Shown: positions 28,646-37,889 of the stretch, one piece after another
Layout of the letters: the number at the start of each line of letters is the position of its first letter
Position numbering within the stretch: position 1 is the stretch's first letter
NCBI RefSeq assembly: GCF_002007205.1
Contig: NZ_LAZS01000006.1
Location: 434,001-498,000, forward strand
DNA from: Ensifer adhaerens
GTDB lineage: Bacteria > Pseudomonadota > Alphaproteobacteria > Rhizobiales > Rhizobiaceae
DNA: 64,000 nt
Direction of reading: 5' to 3'
The notes under the pieces: model-generated
What the model saw: only the letters and a program-made list of their open reading frames with translations
Told to the model about the DNA's origin: nothing
The model's database searches: none
Position numbers and translations under genes: made by a program

Positions 28646-30037
28646 TCACCTCGCTCTCGCACCCGGCTGATTGCCCATCGCCGCCGCCTTCAGCGCATTG
28701 GCGAGATCGGCAAAGGCGTCCTGTGCCGGGCGCTCACCGGCGGTTTGCGTCAGTACGTCGTAGATGACCGGCACCTGCTTGATCGCCATATCGAGATCCG
28801 GATCGCCGCCTGGGCGATAGCCGCCGATTAGGCGAAGGTCGCGGGTCTCCTCGAAACGGTGGATCAGAGCCTTCAGGCGCGAGACCAGCTTCTCCTGGTC
28901 GGGGGTCCAGGCCTTGCGCGCAAGGCGCGAAATCGAGGCGAGCGGATTGATGGGCGGATAGCGCCCCTCCTCCGCAAGACTGCGCTCGAGCACGATATGA
29001 CCGTCGAGAATACCGCGCGTCGAGTCGGCAACCGGATCGTTGTGGTTGTCGCCGTCGACAAGGATCGAGATGATCGCCGTGATGGTACCGGCGCCCTCGG
29101 TGCCCGGGCCGGCGCGCTCCAGCAGGCGCGGCAGTTCGGTGAAGACGGAGGCTGGATAGCCGCGCGCGATCGGCGGCTCGCCGGACGCGGTTGCCACCTC
29201 GCGGATCGCATGGGCAAAACGGGTGACGCTGTCGACGATCAGAAGCACGTTGTCGCCGTTGTCGCGATAGTGCTCGGCGATGGTGACGGCGGTCAGCGGC
29301 GCCATCTTGCGCAGCATCGGGCTCTCGTCGCTGGTCGCCACGACAGCGACCGACTTCGCGAGATTGTCGCCCAGCGTATCCTCGATGAATTCGCGCACTT
29401 CACGGCCGCGTTCGCCGACCAGCGCAATCACCACCTTGTCGAAGGCATCGGCCCGCGCCAGCATGGAGAGCAGCGTCGACTTGCCGACGCCGGAACCGGC
29501 GAAGATGCCGAGACGCTGGCCAAGGCAGAGCGGCGAGAAGATGTCGATCGCGCGCACGCCGGTCAGGAAGCCCTTCTCGACCCGCTTGCGCGTCATCGAC
29601 GGCGGCGCGGTGTTGGAGATCGAGCGGCGCACGTCGCCCTGCTGCAATGGACCGAGACCGTCGATCGGCTCGCCGAGCGCATTGATCGCGCGGCCGCACC
29701 ACTGGTCCGTCGGCGCGACGCGGAAGGCGCCCTTGCGAATGACGGTGTCGTGGATGCCGATCGGGTCGCCGGGCTCGATCGGGCAGACGACCACCCGCTC
29801 CGGCTCGACCCGAACCACCTCGCCGAGATGGGTTCCGGTGGCGCTCTTGTGGGCGACGAAGTCGCCGAGCCGCACATGCCGCGACAGGCCCGTTACCGTG
29901 TAGTGGCCGGGCGAGATCGTCTGGACGTGACCGCCAGGCGCTATGGAGAATTCGGGTTTGGCATAGCGTTCGACCAGACCGGCAAGTGCCGCCAGAGATG
30001 TCGATCCCGCGCTTGTTTTCAGGCCTTCGCTTTGCAT
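28646..30037 (-). CDS. fliI: Flagellar export ATPase FliI
   Basis: FliI (463 aa, normal length) energises and unloads export substrates at the base of the flagellum. The Walker A motif is at about residue 180 (GIFAGSGVGKSTLLSMLARA), Walker B near 265 (VLLIVDSVTRFAHAIREVA), and the F-type ATPase signature ILDGHIVLERSLAEEGRYP near 355. It starts 18 bases after flgF. Its usual partners FliH and FliJ are not adjacent (see 14915 and 745). Confidence 0.97.
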   Translation of the reverse strand: MQSEGLKTSAGSTSLAALAGLVERYAKPEFSIAPGGHVQTISPGHYTVTGLSRHVRLGDFVAHKSATGTHLGEVVRVEPERVVVCPIEPGDPIGIHDTVIRKGAFRVAPTDQWCGRAINALGEPIDGLGPLQQGDVRRSISNTAPPSMTRKRVEKGFLTGVRAIDIFSPLCLGQRLGIFAGSGVGKSTLLSMLARADAFDKVVIALVGERGREVREFIEDTLGDNLAKSVAVVATSDESPMLRKMAPLTAVTIAEHYRDNGDNVLLIVDSVTRFAHAIREVATASGEPPIARGYPASVFTELPRLLERAGPGTEGAGTITAIISILVDGDNHNDPVADSTRGILDGHIVLERSLAEEGRYPPINPLASISRLARKAWTPDQEKLVSRLKALIHRFEETRDLRLIGGYRPGGDPDLDMAIKQVPVIYDVLTQTAGERPAQDAFADLANALKAAAMGNQPGARAR

Positions 30038-30055
30038 GCCGATGTCCGTCAGAGA

Positions 30056-30781
30056 TTAGCGGCTGCCGCCAAGCGTCTTGACCGCTTCTTCGAGCGATCC
30101 TTCGCTGTCGCGCAGCAGGGCGGTGATGTTGTCGAAGGCGCGGGTGACCATGATCAGTTGCGACATTTCCTGGATCGCATTGACGTTGGACTCCTCGAGG
30201 AAGCCCTGCATGACGCCGACATCGAAACGGTCGACGACCGGCTCGGCCTGCGCCGCCGGCTGAACGGCGCTGTTGTCGAGGCGCACGAAGCCCTTGCTGA
30301 AATCGGCTTCGTAGAGACCGAGCGAGGCGACGGCGACGCCGTTCTGGTGAAGCGCGCCATCGGCGCCGACGGTGATCTCGCCGCCGTTACCGTTGAGCTG
30401 GATCGGCGCGCCGCCGGCATCGAGCACCGGATAGCCGCGGATGGTGACGAGTTCGCCGGTATCGGTCAGCGTGAACCGCCCGTCGCGCGTCAGCGCCTGG
30501 CCTGCGGGCGTCTCGATCTGGAACCAGGCGTCGCCCTTGATGGCGAAATCGAGCGCCGAGCCGGTGCGCGTCAGCGAACCGTTGCTGGTGTTCAGGAATT
30601 CCTCGCCCTTGCTGACATAGGCAACCTTGGTCGGCTTCGTGTCGCCGAGCATCTCGTTGAACTTCACCTCGGTGCCGCGGAAACCGACAGTGTTGGAGTT
30701 CGCGATGTTGTCGGCAAGCGTGTTGAGGCGCTTTTCAAGCGCCATCTGCGACGAAATCGCGACGTAAAGACCGGTTTGCAC
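30056..30781 (-). CDS. flgF: Proximal rod protein FlgF
   Basis: FlgF (241 aa) is a rod subunit. The N-terminal rod signature reads LNTLADNIANSNTVGFRG and the C-terminal one GFLEESNVNAIQEMSQLIMV. It starts with GTG at 30781, preceded by GGGGGAAA at 8 bases; the upstream gene stops 2 bases earlier, so the two are coupled. Confidence 0.95.
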   Translation of the reverse strand: MQTGLYVAISSQMALEKRLNTLADNIANSNTVGFRGTEVKFNEMLGDTKPTKVAYVSKGEEFLNTSNGSLTRTGSALDFAIKGDAWFQIETPAGQALTRDGRFTLTDTGELVTIRGYPVLDAGGAPIQLNGNGGEITVGADGALHQNGVAVASLGLYEADFSKGFVRLDNSAVQPAAQAEPVVDRFDVGVMQGFLEESNVNAIQEMSQLIMVTRAFDNITALLRDSEGSLEEAVKTLGGSR

Positions 30782-30783
30782 GT

Positions 30784-31563
30784 TCAGTTTCCCCCGAGTT
30801 TCAGGCTGTTGATGGACAGGAGAAGATCGGAAGAAATGCCGTAGCCGCTCGATGAGCCGAAGACCGCGAGCGGATCGTAACCGTCCGTTGAATTTTTGGT
30901 TTCCCAGAGCGCAGTGAACCGGTCGAGAAACGCGGTCACCTTGGTCGGATCCTGGAAGTCCTTGAAGTCGAGCGCCTGTTCGTAGGCCTCGGCCTGACGA
31001 TCGACATTGGTTGCTGCGAATTCGTCGGGCAGCTGCAGGGCCGTGCGCACCACCTGGGCCAGAGCCTCGTCCGCGATGATGGCGTAGCCGCTGTCGATCG
31101 TCGGCGCCATGCGTGAAAAATAAAGTGCGAGCCTGACGCCGGCATTCTCCTCGCCGGCGTCCTGCTCCAGGGTCTGGCGGGTGTATTTATCCGCGACGCC
31201 CTTCTGCGCACGGTCGAAGGACGTGGCGGCACTGCCGTGAGCGGCAAAGTTCAGCGATTCGACCAGTTGCTTGTAGCGGTTGTCGGTCAGCTTGTTGGCA
31301 AAGGCATCCTCGTTGTCGACGCCCTCGGTCAAAACCTTGCGCATGAAAGCCTTGGCATAGCCCATGTCTTCGAGACCATGCGCCTTCATCGCGTAATTGT
31401 AGAGCCTGGCATCAGCGAAGAAATCGTCGATGGTTTTGACGTCGCCGATTTTCGACAGATAGTACTCGGTCTCGCGCGCCACGTCCGGCTGCTCGGCAAC
31501 GCGGGCCAGCGACTTCGTCAAGTCGGCCGTAATCAGCTTGTAGCTCGTATAGGTCGTGGTCAC
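30784..31563 (-). CDS. DUF1217-family flagellar protein
   Basis: A 259 aa protein of the DUF1217 type found in rhizobial flagellar clusters. No signal peptide or membrane segment is visible; it is helical with repeated aromatic and acidic residues (LSKIGDVKTIDDFFADARLY, FAHMRK-like helices, then YFSRMAPTIDSGYAIIADEA). The C-terminus SSDLLLSINSLKLGGN resembles the ends of exported axial proteins, so it may be a secreted rod or hook accessory. It starts with GTG (GGAG six bases before) and is the first gene of the leftward operon with flgF and fliI. Confidence 0.8.
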   Translation of the reverse strand: MTTTYTSYKLITADLTKSLARVAEQPDVARETEYYLSKIGDVKTIDDFFADARLYNYAMKAHGLEDMGYAKAFMRKVLTEGVDNEDAFANKLTDNRYKQLVESLNFAAHGSAATSFDRAQKGVADKYTRQTLEQDAGEENAGVRLALYFSRMAPTIDSGYAIIADEALAQVVRTALQLPDEFAATNVDRQAEAYEQALDFKDFQDPTKVTAFLDRFTALWETKNSTDGYDPLAVFGSSSGYGISSDLLLSINSLKLGGN

Positions 31564-31746
31564 GATCGCTCCGCCCCTGCCGGAATGAGACAGGCAGCCC
31601 CTTGAGCCTGCCTTGACAAATCCTGACCGGACAGCCTTGCGCGAACCTGTTCCGGCAGGCGGCCCTATCGGCCGTGCCGGCCAGCCTCACGCAAGGATGA
31701 AACCGTATCCCGTTAGCGGAAAATAAGATCGCGACAGGTATCGAAA

Positions 31747-32625
31747 ATGAATATCATCATCGGGCTTCTTGTGACGTTCGGCTGTATCCTCGGCGGCTAT
31801 CTGGCGATGGGCGGCCACATGGAAGTCCTCAACCAGCCCTTCGAGCTGTTGATCATCGGTGGCGCCGGCGTCGGCGGTTTCATCATGGCCAACTCCATGA
31901 AGGTGGTGAAGGATACCGGCAAGGCGCTCGGCGAAGCCTTTCGCCACAAGGTGCCGAAGGAGCGCGAGTATCTCGACACGCTCGGCGTTCTCTATTCACT
32001 GATGCGGGACCTGCGCACCAAGTCGCGCAACGAGATCGAAAGCCACATCGACAACCCCGAGGAATCCTCGATCTTCCAGTCGGCCCCGACGGTTCTGAAG
32101 AACAAGGAGCTGACCGCCTTCATCTGCGATTACGTGCGCTTGATCATCATCGGCAACGCCCGTTCGCACGAGATCGAAGCGCTGATGGACGAGGAAATCC
32201 AGACGATCACCCACGACAAAATGAAGTGCTATCACGCGCTGACGACGATGGGCGACGCCTTCCCGGCGATCGGTATCGTCGCGGCCGTTCTCGGCGTCAT
32301 CAAGGCGATGGGCGCGATCAGCGAGGCGCCGGAAGTTCTGGGCGCCAAGATCGCAGCCGCCCTCGTCGGCACCCTGCTCGGCGTGTTCCTGTCCTATTCG
32401 ATCGTCGCGCCGCTCGTCGCCAACGTGAAGTCCGTGCGCGAGAAGCAGAACCGTCTCTATGTCATCGTCAAGCAGACCCTGCTTGCCTACATGAACGGTT
32501 CGGTTCCGCAGGTCGCTCTCGAATATGGCCGCAAGACCATCTCGGCCTACGAGCGTCCGTCGATCGACGCGGTCGAGCAGGAAATGATGAACCCCGGCGG
32601 CGGCGGCGAAAGCAAGGCGGCTTGA
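31747..32625 (+). CDS. motA: Flagellar stator protein MotA
   Basis: MotA (292 aa) is the four-helix stator subunit that couples proton flow to rotor FliG. Helices lie at about residues 2-22, 30-50, 170-190 and 200-222; the conserved proline-glycine part between helices 3 and 4 reads [20 protein letters not shown]. The large cytoplasmic loop (55-165) carries the charged residues that touch FliG. It opens the plus-strand operon motA-fliM-fliN-fliG and is divergent from the flgF operon across 183 bases. Confidence 0.96.
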   Translation: MNIIIGLLVTFGCILGGYLAMGGHMEVLNQPFELLIIGGAGVGGFIMANSMKVVKDTGKALGEAFRHKVPKEREYLDTLGVLYSLMRDLRTKSRNEIESHIDNPEESSIFQSAPTVLKNKELTAFICDYVRLIIIGNARSHEIEALMDEEIQTITHDKMKCYHALTTMGDAFPAIGIVAAVLGVIKAMGAISEAPEVLGAKIAAALVGTLLGVFLSYSIVAPLVANVKSVREKQNRLYVIVKQTLLAYMNGSVPQVALEYGRKTISAYERPSIDAVEQEMMNPGGGGESKAA

Positions 32626-32629
32626 TCCC

Positions 32630-33571
32630 ATGAATTCCGCGACATCCAACGTTCACGCATTCGACCGGAAACTTCTGGCGCGCATGACCGGCGCGCTGGG
32701 CGACGACCGGGTGATCGGCCGGCTGGCCCTCGAACTCGGCCAGGTCTTCAGCGAATTCCTGCCGGATATCTGCCGGGCGGAGACGGGTCAGGACATCACC
32801 ATCGGCTATGCCGGCCACCGGACCGGGATGCGCCGCGAGTTGATCTCGGCGATGGGCACGGGCGTGCTCATCAGCGAGGTTTCGCTGCGCAACTGGTGCA
32901 CGGACTTTCAGATCGGCTGCGACAGCCCGATCATCATCGCTCTGGTGGAAGCGCTTCTTGGTGCCGAGCCCGCCGGCATCGAGGAACCGCAGCCGCGCGC
33001 GCTCTCACAGATCGAAATCGACGTGGCCGTGCCGCTGTTCGAAAAGATCGCCGACGTGCTGCGCACGGCCGTCAATGCCCCCGGCGGCTTCGAGCCGATC
33101 GTCGAACGCCCGCTCAACAGCACCGCCCGGCCCAAGCCCGATCCGATGATCGAGGACGTGCATGCCGGCGCCATCGACATGACCATCGGCTTCGGCCCCG
33201 TGCTTTCCACCTTCTCGGTCATCGTTCCGCAAAGCGTGCTTCTGAAGACCTCGATCGTCTTCCCCAAGGGCGGACAGCAGCGCAAGGCGAAAGCCGAGTG
33301 GACCGAGCAGCTTGAGGAACAGGTTCGCCGTTCGGCGGTGACGATCGAGGCGCGCATCCGGCTCGAAAGCCTGACGCTCGATACGATCAGCCGCCTGCAG
33401 CCGGGCGACGTCATTCCGTTCCTCGACACCCAGGATGTTCGCGTCGACGTCAACGCCAATGGCCGCGACCTTTATGTCTGCGAATTCGGGCGCGCCGGAT
33501 CGAAATACACGGTTCGGGTCAAGGATACGCACGGGTCCGAACAGGACATCCTTCGCCACATCATGAGTTAA
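32630..33571 (+). CDS. fliM: Flagellar motor switch protein FliM
   Basis: FliM (313 aa) forms the C-ring middle and binds phosphorylated CheY. The C-terminal SpoA-like domain is at about residues 220-300 (IRLESLTLDTISRLQPGDVI). The N-terminus is divergent: the classical EIDALL CheY-binding peptide is not seen, and the first 30 residues read instead NVHAFDRKLLARMTGALGDD. This is a known peculiarity of rhizobial FliM. It starts 4 bases after motA. Confidence 0.88.
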   Translation: MNSATSNVHAFDRKLLARMTGALGDDRVIGRLALELGQVFSEFLPDICRAETGQDITIGYAGHRTGMRRELISAMGTGVLISEVSLRNWCTDFQIGCDSPIIIALVEALLGAEPAGIEEPQPRALSQIEIDVAVPLFEKIADVLRTAVNAPGGFEPIVERPLNSTARPKPDPMIEDVHAGAIDMTIGFGPVLSTFSVIVPQSVLLKTSIVFPKGGQQRKAKAEWTEQLEEQVRRSAVTIEARIRLESLTLDTISRLQPGDVIPFLDTQDVRVDVNANGRDLYVCEFGRAGSKYTVRVKDTHGSEQDILRHIMS

Positions 33572-33631
33572 ATCGGCCTGCCGCGCACTCGCAGCATGCC
33601 TGAGGCAAGCTTCAACTGGAATAGTTCTCAC

Positions 33632-34240
33632 ATGGCACCCAAAAAAGCACCCATCAACGAACAGGCCGAAGCCGCTGTCGGAGACATGGAACTCGACCAG
33701 GCGATCAATGACCTGCGCGGTGTCCTGAAGCAGGATTCCGACACGCCTGCCGCATTCGGCTCGGAATTCGGCGGCGACACGCTTGGCGCGGCCGATTTCG
33801 GCAGTGAATTTGGCGCACCGGCAGCGGGCGGTCTCGACGCATTCGGCGGCGATTTCGGCTCCAGCGACTTCGGCGCCGAACTCGGCGGCACCGCCGCGAC
33901 CAGCGATTTCGGCGGCGCGGATTTTGCCGCGACGTCCTTCGACAGCGCCGAGGCTGCCGTCGATACGCCGCCGGGCAGCGGCATGACCGCCAACCTCGAC
34001 CTGATCATGGACATTCCGATCGACGTCCAGATCGTGCTCGGCACGAGCCGGATGCAGGTTTCGGGCCTCATGAACCTCAGCGAGGGCGCGACGATCGCGC
34101 TGGATCGCCGCATCGGAGAGCCGGTGGAAATCATGGTCAACGGCCGGGTGATCGGCCGTGGCGAAATTACCGTTCTCGAAGGCGACGATACCCGCTTCGG
34201 CGTCAAACTCATCGAGATCAAGGGCAATAAGAAGTCGTAG
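33632..34240 (+). CDS. fliN: Flagellar motor switch protein FliN with FG-rich extension
   Basis: FliN (202 aa) forms the bottom of the C-ring. The SpoA domain lies at about residues 120-198 ([20 protein letters not shown], then [20 protein letters not shown]). Residues 40-105 are an unusual low-complexity stretch with repeated FG units ([36 protein letters not shown]), making it longer than the usual 110-140 aa FliN. The ATG at 33632 is preferred; the one at 33596 has no ribosome-binding site and adds 12 atypical residues. Confidence 0.92.
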   Translation: MAPKKAPINEQAEAAVGDMELDQAINDLRGVLKQDSDTPAAFGSEFGGDTLGAADFGSEFGAPAAGGLDAFGGDFGSSDFGAELGGTAATSDFGGADFAATSFDSAEAAVDTPPGSGMTANLDLIMDIPIDVQIVLGTSRMQVSGLMNLSEGATIALDRRIGEPVEIMVNGRVIGRGEITVLEGDDTRFGVKLIEIKGNKKS

Positions 34241-34269
34241 GGCCCAATGATTGGGCGAAGGATAAATCC

Positions 34270-35301
34270 ATGATGGATTTCGAAAGTTTCGAGGCTCAGG
34301 CGCTATCAAGGCCGCTCAGCCAGACGGACAAGGCGGCGGCCGTTCTGCTTGCCATGGGCAAGGGCGTCGCCAGCAAACTCCTGAAATTCTTCACCCAGAG
34401 CGAGCTGCAGTCGATCATCGCGTCGGCGCAGTCGCTGCGCGCCATTCCGCCGCATGAACTCGAAGCGCTCGTCAACGAGTTCGAAGATCTCTTCACCGAG
34501 GGTGCCGGCCTCATGGACAACGCCAAGGCGATCGAGAGCATTCTCGAGGAAGGCCTGACGCCGGACGAAGTCGACGGCCTGCTCGGCCGACGCGCCACGT
34601 TCCAGTCCTATGAAGCCAACATCTGGGATCGTCTGCAGGAATGCGACCCGGTGGCCGTTTCCGTACAGCTTGCCAAGGAACATCCGCAGACGATCGCTTA
34701 CGTTCTGTCGATGATGCCTTCGAGCTTCGGCGCCAAGGTGCTGCTGCAGCTGTCGGAAGACCAGCGGCCGGACATCCTGAAGCGCGCCGTCAACATGAAG
34801 GACGTCAACCCGAAGGCCGCGGCGATCATCGAGAACCGCGTGATGGAAATGATCGGGGAGATGGAAGCGGAACGCAACTCGGCGGGCCCGGCCAAGATCG
34901 CCGAGGTCATGAACGAGCTCGACAAGCCGCAGGTCGATACGCTGCTCGCCTCGCTCGAATCGCTCAGCACCGCTTCCGCCAACAAGGTTCGCCCGAAGAT
35001 CTTCCTCTTCGACGACGTGCTCTACATGCCGCAACGCAGCCGCGTTCAGCTTTTCAACGACGTGTCGACCGACATCATCACGATGGCGCTGCGCGGCTCG
35101 ACGTCGGAACTGCGCGAATCGGTGCTTGCCTCGATCGGCGCGCGCCAGCGCCGCATGATCGAGTCCGATCTCGCCATGGGCGATGCCGGCATCAATCCGC
35201 GCGACATCGCCATCGCACGGCGCTCGATCACGCAGGAAGCCATCAGGCTGGCCGCGAACGGCCAGCTCGAGCTCAAGGAAAAGGACGTGCAGGCGGCCTG
35301 A
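34270..35301 (+). CDS. fliG: Flagellar motor switch protein FliG
   Basis: FliG (343 aa) links MS-ring FliF to FliM and takes torque from MotA. Recognisable parts are the N-terminal KAAAVLLAMGKGVASKLLKF, the middle EHPQTIAYVLSMMPSSFGAK (EHPQ motif) and the C-terminal torque helix with charged residues (LFDDVLYMPQRSRVQLFNDV; ESVLASIGARQRRMIESDLA). A stable hairpin follows at 35368. Confidence 0.97.
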   Translation: MMDFESFEAQALSRPLSQTDKAAAVLLAMGKGVASKLLKFFTQSELQSIIASAQSLRAIPPHELEALVNEFEDLFTEGAGLMDNAKAIESILEEGLTPDEVDGLLGRRATFQSYEANIWDRLQECDPVAVSVQLAKEHPQTIAYVLSMMPSSFGAKVLLQLSEDQRPDILKRAVNMKDVNPKAAAIIENRVMEMIGEMEAERNSAGPAKIAEVMNELDKPQVDTLLASLESLSTASANKVRPKIFLFDDVLYMPQRSRVQLFNDVSTDIITMALRGSTSELRESVLASIGARQRRMIESDLAMGDAGINPRDIAIARRSITQEAIRLAANGQLELKEKDVQAA

Positions 35302-35367
35302 GGCCTGCCTTCGTCCGACGAGCCGCACAAAGCGGCCGACCGATCGCTCCGCAAAGGGTAATTTCTG

Positions 35368-35395
35368 TTGAGCCCCGGCGAATGCCGGGGCTCAA
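35368..35395 (+). terminator. Hairpin between fliG and flhB
   Basis: A 12-base perfect stem (TTGAGCCCCGGC / GCCGGGGCTCAA) with a GAAT loop, 66 bases past the fliG stop. The downstream tail is only moderately T-rich (CTCTT), so it could end the motA-fliG transcript partially and let some transcription into flhB. Confidence 0.65.
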
Positions 35396-35500
35396 CTCTT
35401 GCCTGGCTCCCGCGCTGGGTCCACTACAGGAAGCGCAATTGAGGACGCCTGTCCGCCGGGACGCGCGTCGCTGTAGAGGAACCGGGAGCCGTCCTGTCTC

Positions 35501-36577
35501 ATGTCGGACGATCAGGATAAAGACAGCAAAACAGAGGCCCCGTCAGAGAAGAAGATCTCCGACGCTGCGGAAAAGGGCAACGTGCCTTTTTCACGCGAGG
35601 CCACGATGTTCGCATCGACGCTCGCGATCTACATTTTCTTCGTCTTCTTCCTGACCGACGGCGTCGCCACCCTCACCGAGGCGCTCAAGGACATCTTCGA
35701 GCAACCCGAGGCCTGGCGGTTGGAAAACGCCACCGACGTGGTAGCGCTGATCACCCATCTCGTCTGGAAATCGACGGCCCTGGTTGTCCCGGTTTTCGTC
35801 CTGCTGATCGTGTTCGGCGTCGGCGCCTCAATCTTCCAGAACCTGCCTCGGCCGGTTCTCGACCGTATTGCGCCCAAGCTCAATCGCGTTTCGCCGATGG
35901 CGGGCCTCAAGCGGATCTTCGGCATCCAGGGCCTGGTCGAGTTCGGCAAGTCGCTGTTCAAGATCATCATCGTGTCGGTCGTCGTCGTTCTGGTGCTCTG
36001 GAACGACTATTTCGCGACGCTCGACCTGATGTTCTCCGATCCCGTCACGATGTTTGCGACGATGGCGAGCGACCTCAACGAGATCATGATCGTCATTCTG
36101 CTTGCGACCGCAGTACTCGCGATCGGCGACCTCTTCTGGTCGCGGCACCATTGGTACACCGAGCTGATGATGACCAAGCAGGAAGTGAAGGAGGAAATGA
36201 AACAGGCGCAGGGCGACCCGATCGTCAAGTCGCGCCTACGCTCGATGCAGCGCGACCGGGCGCGCAAGCGCATGATCTCGTCGGTGCCTCGCGCCACGCT
36301 CGTCATCGCCAACCCGACCCACTATGCCGTTGCCTTGCGTTATGTCCGCGAGGAGAGCGACGCGCCTATCGTCGTTGCAATGGGACAGGACCTAGTTGCC
36401 CTCAAAATCCGTGAAATCGCAGAGAAAAACGGTGTTCCCGTCTTCGAGGACCCGCCGCTTGCACGCTCCATGTTTGCACAAGTCTCGGTGGATAGTGTGA
36501 TTCCACCGGTGTTTTACAAGGCTGTCGCCGAACTCATTCACCGGGTGCATGCGTCGCAACCAAAACGGATGACATAA
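35501..36577 (+). CDS. flhB: Flagellar export switch protein FlhB
   Basis: FlhB (358 aa) controls the switch from hook-type to filament-type export. Four membrane segments lie within residues 30-215, and the cytoplasmic domain carries the self-cleavage motif NPTH at residues 271-274 ([14 protein letters not shown]), with cleavage expected between N and P. The N-terminus [20 protein letters not shown] is the usual charged leader. It is separated from fliG by 199 bases including a hairpin. Confidence 0.97.
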   Translation: MSDDQDKDSKTEAPSEKKISDAAEKGNVPFSREATMFASTLAIYIFFVFFLTDGVATLTEALKDIFEQPEAWRLENATDVVALITHLVWKSTALVVPVFVLLIVFGVGASIFQNLPRPVLDRIAPKLNRVSPMAGLKRIFGIQGLVEFGKSLFKIIIVSVVVVLVLWNDYFATLDLMFSDPVTMFATMASDLNEIMIVILLATAVLAIGDLFWSRHHWYTELMMTKQEVKEEMKQAQGDPIVKSRLRSMQRDRARKRMISSVPRATLVIANPTHYAVALRYVREESDAPIVVAMGQDLVALKIREIAEKNGVPVFEDPPLARSMFAQVSVDSVIPPVFYKAVAELIHRVHASQPKRMT

Positions 36578-36582
36578 CTCCG

Positions 36583-37023
36583 ATGAAAAAGTGCGAATTC
36601 TCCGAGAAGCGGGAACAGATCGTAGCTGAAGCAATTCGCCCCGTGGCGACCGAACTGCGTCTGATCGACGCCGCCGATTTCATCGCGCTGTTGCGGTTCG
36701 AGTCCTATGCCAGCCTTGCTGACCTCGTCGAATCGGCAGCGGAGCTCTATTTCCTTCCCGGCACGGTCAATTTCGGCCTCGGCGGCAACTACAATCTGGA
36801 TTGGGACTGCGAGCCGGAAATCGTGCTCGACCTCGAACTGAAACCTCGCGGCGTGACCATCTACGTCCGTCTGTCGCTCGGCAACGAGACGGCGGGAATC
36901 GAAATCAGCCACATCAATTTCCAGAACCCTTCGTCCGATCCGGACGAGAACACGGCCTTCCTGGCGCGCAGCCTGACGGAGGCGAAATTCATCAAGTCCT
37001 ATGAGTTGCCGCTGGCGAGCTGA
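36583..37023 (+). CDS. Conserved-looking protein downstream of flhB, unknown
   Basis: A 146 aa soluble protein I do not recognise. It starts 5 bases after flhB, so it is surely co-transcribed. It has a helical N-terminus (residues 1-55, with ELRLIDAADFIALLRFESYA) and a beta-rich C-terminal half (GLGGNYNLDWDCEPEIVLDL, then KPRGVTIYVRLSLGNETAGI). No signal peptide, membrane segment or catalytic motif is visible. Codon use looks like its neighbours. Placement suggests a rhizobial flagellar accessory or regulator. Confidence 0.8.
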   Translation: MKKCEFSEKREQIVAEAIRPVATELRLIDAADFIALLRFESYASLADLVESAAELYFLPGTVNFGLGGNYNLDWDCEPEIVLDLELKPRGVTIYVRLSLGNETAGIEISHINFQNPSSDPDENTAFLARSLTEAKFIKSYELPLAS

Positions 37024-37130
37024 GAGCACCTGTCGGACGGCTCTCGACCGGACGCGCGATAGACGCTGTCAGGTTAGTTTCCGGCGGCCGCGCGGCTCAA
37101 AAGGCCGGCGCGATCCGTCGTTTGTCCAGA

Positions 37131-37877
37131 TTAGCTGATATAGCCGAGGCGGATCGCCTTGGCGATCGCCTGGATGCGGTTGACCGAATCGAGCTTTGTC
37201 GTCGCAGCGCCGAGATAGGCGTTGACCGTGTGGACCGAAAGCCCCATGCGCTCGGCGATCTCTTCGCTGATGTGACCGTCGCCCGCCATCTGCAGACAGG
37301 CGATCTCGCGGTCGCTCAAGGTTTCCGCCGGCGCGACGCGTTTTTCGTCGGCCGCCAGCAGATCGGTCATGATCATGCAGCTGCGGCCGTGCAGATCGAC
37401 CACCTGCTCGGTGGAGGCGTCGACATAGCTGCCGGCAAAGACGACATAGCCATTGCCCTGGGCGCCGAGCCTGACGGGAAAGGCGATGCCGGAATAGGGA
37501 AGCTTGCGGCCCTTCAGGCGATGCGCAAAAGGCGCAAGGTCTGAGAGCTCGGCCGCCTGGTGCTCGCCGGCACCGTTCCAAAGGATCGGCAGCAACGACT
37601 GGTCGAGATGGGCGACCAGTTCTTCGCCATAGGCAGTGACGAGATCATGGGCGTTCGCCTCGGCCGCGACACCCCAGTTGTCGAGGACGCAGGTCAGCTT
37701 TCGCGCGCTGCCTGTCCCCTTGCCGTTGAGGCGCAGGACTGCGAAGTGCTTGGCGTTGATTTGACGCTGCATGGCCTGCAGGCGCGTGACCAATGTGGCC
37801 GCACGCGCGGCGCGGTTGCCGTTCCTTGCGAGCTTCTGCTCGTCCTCGATCCGACCGCCGCCAAGAAAATGCGTCAT
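37131..37877 (-). CDS. visR: LuxR-type motility regulator VisR
   Basis: VisR (248 aa) pairs with VisN to form the master activator of flagellar genes in Sinorhizobium. The N-terminal two thirds is a ligand-binding-like domain; the C-terminal LuxR helix-turn-helix is at about residues 180-245 (LSDREIACLQMAGDGHISEE, then GLSVHTVNAYLGAATTKLDS). It starts 12 bases after visN. It converges with the flhB operon. Confidence 0.93.
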   Translation of the reverse strand: MTHFLGGGRIEDEQKLARNGNRAARAATLVTRLQAMQRQINAKHFAVLRLNGKGTGSARKLTCVLDNWGVAAEANAHDLVTAYGEELVAHLDQSLLPILWNGAGEHQAAELSDLAPFAHRLKGRKLPYSGIAFPVRLGAQGNGYVVFAGSYVDASTEQVVDLHGRSCMIMTDLLAADEKRVAPAETLSDREIACLQMAGDGHISEEIAERMGLSVHTVNAYLGAATTKLDSVNRIQAIAKAIRLGYIS

Positions 37878-37889
37878 CGCGCCCGCCCC

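Noticed and set aside
28859-30844. Long plus-strand frame (661 codons) opposite fliI and flgF
   Set aside because: Antisense shadow of two certain genes, with Arg/Asp-rich composition and no start signal.
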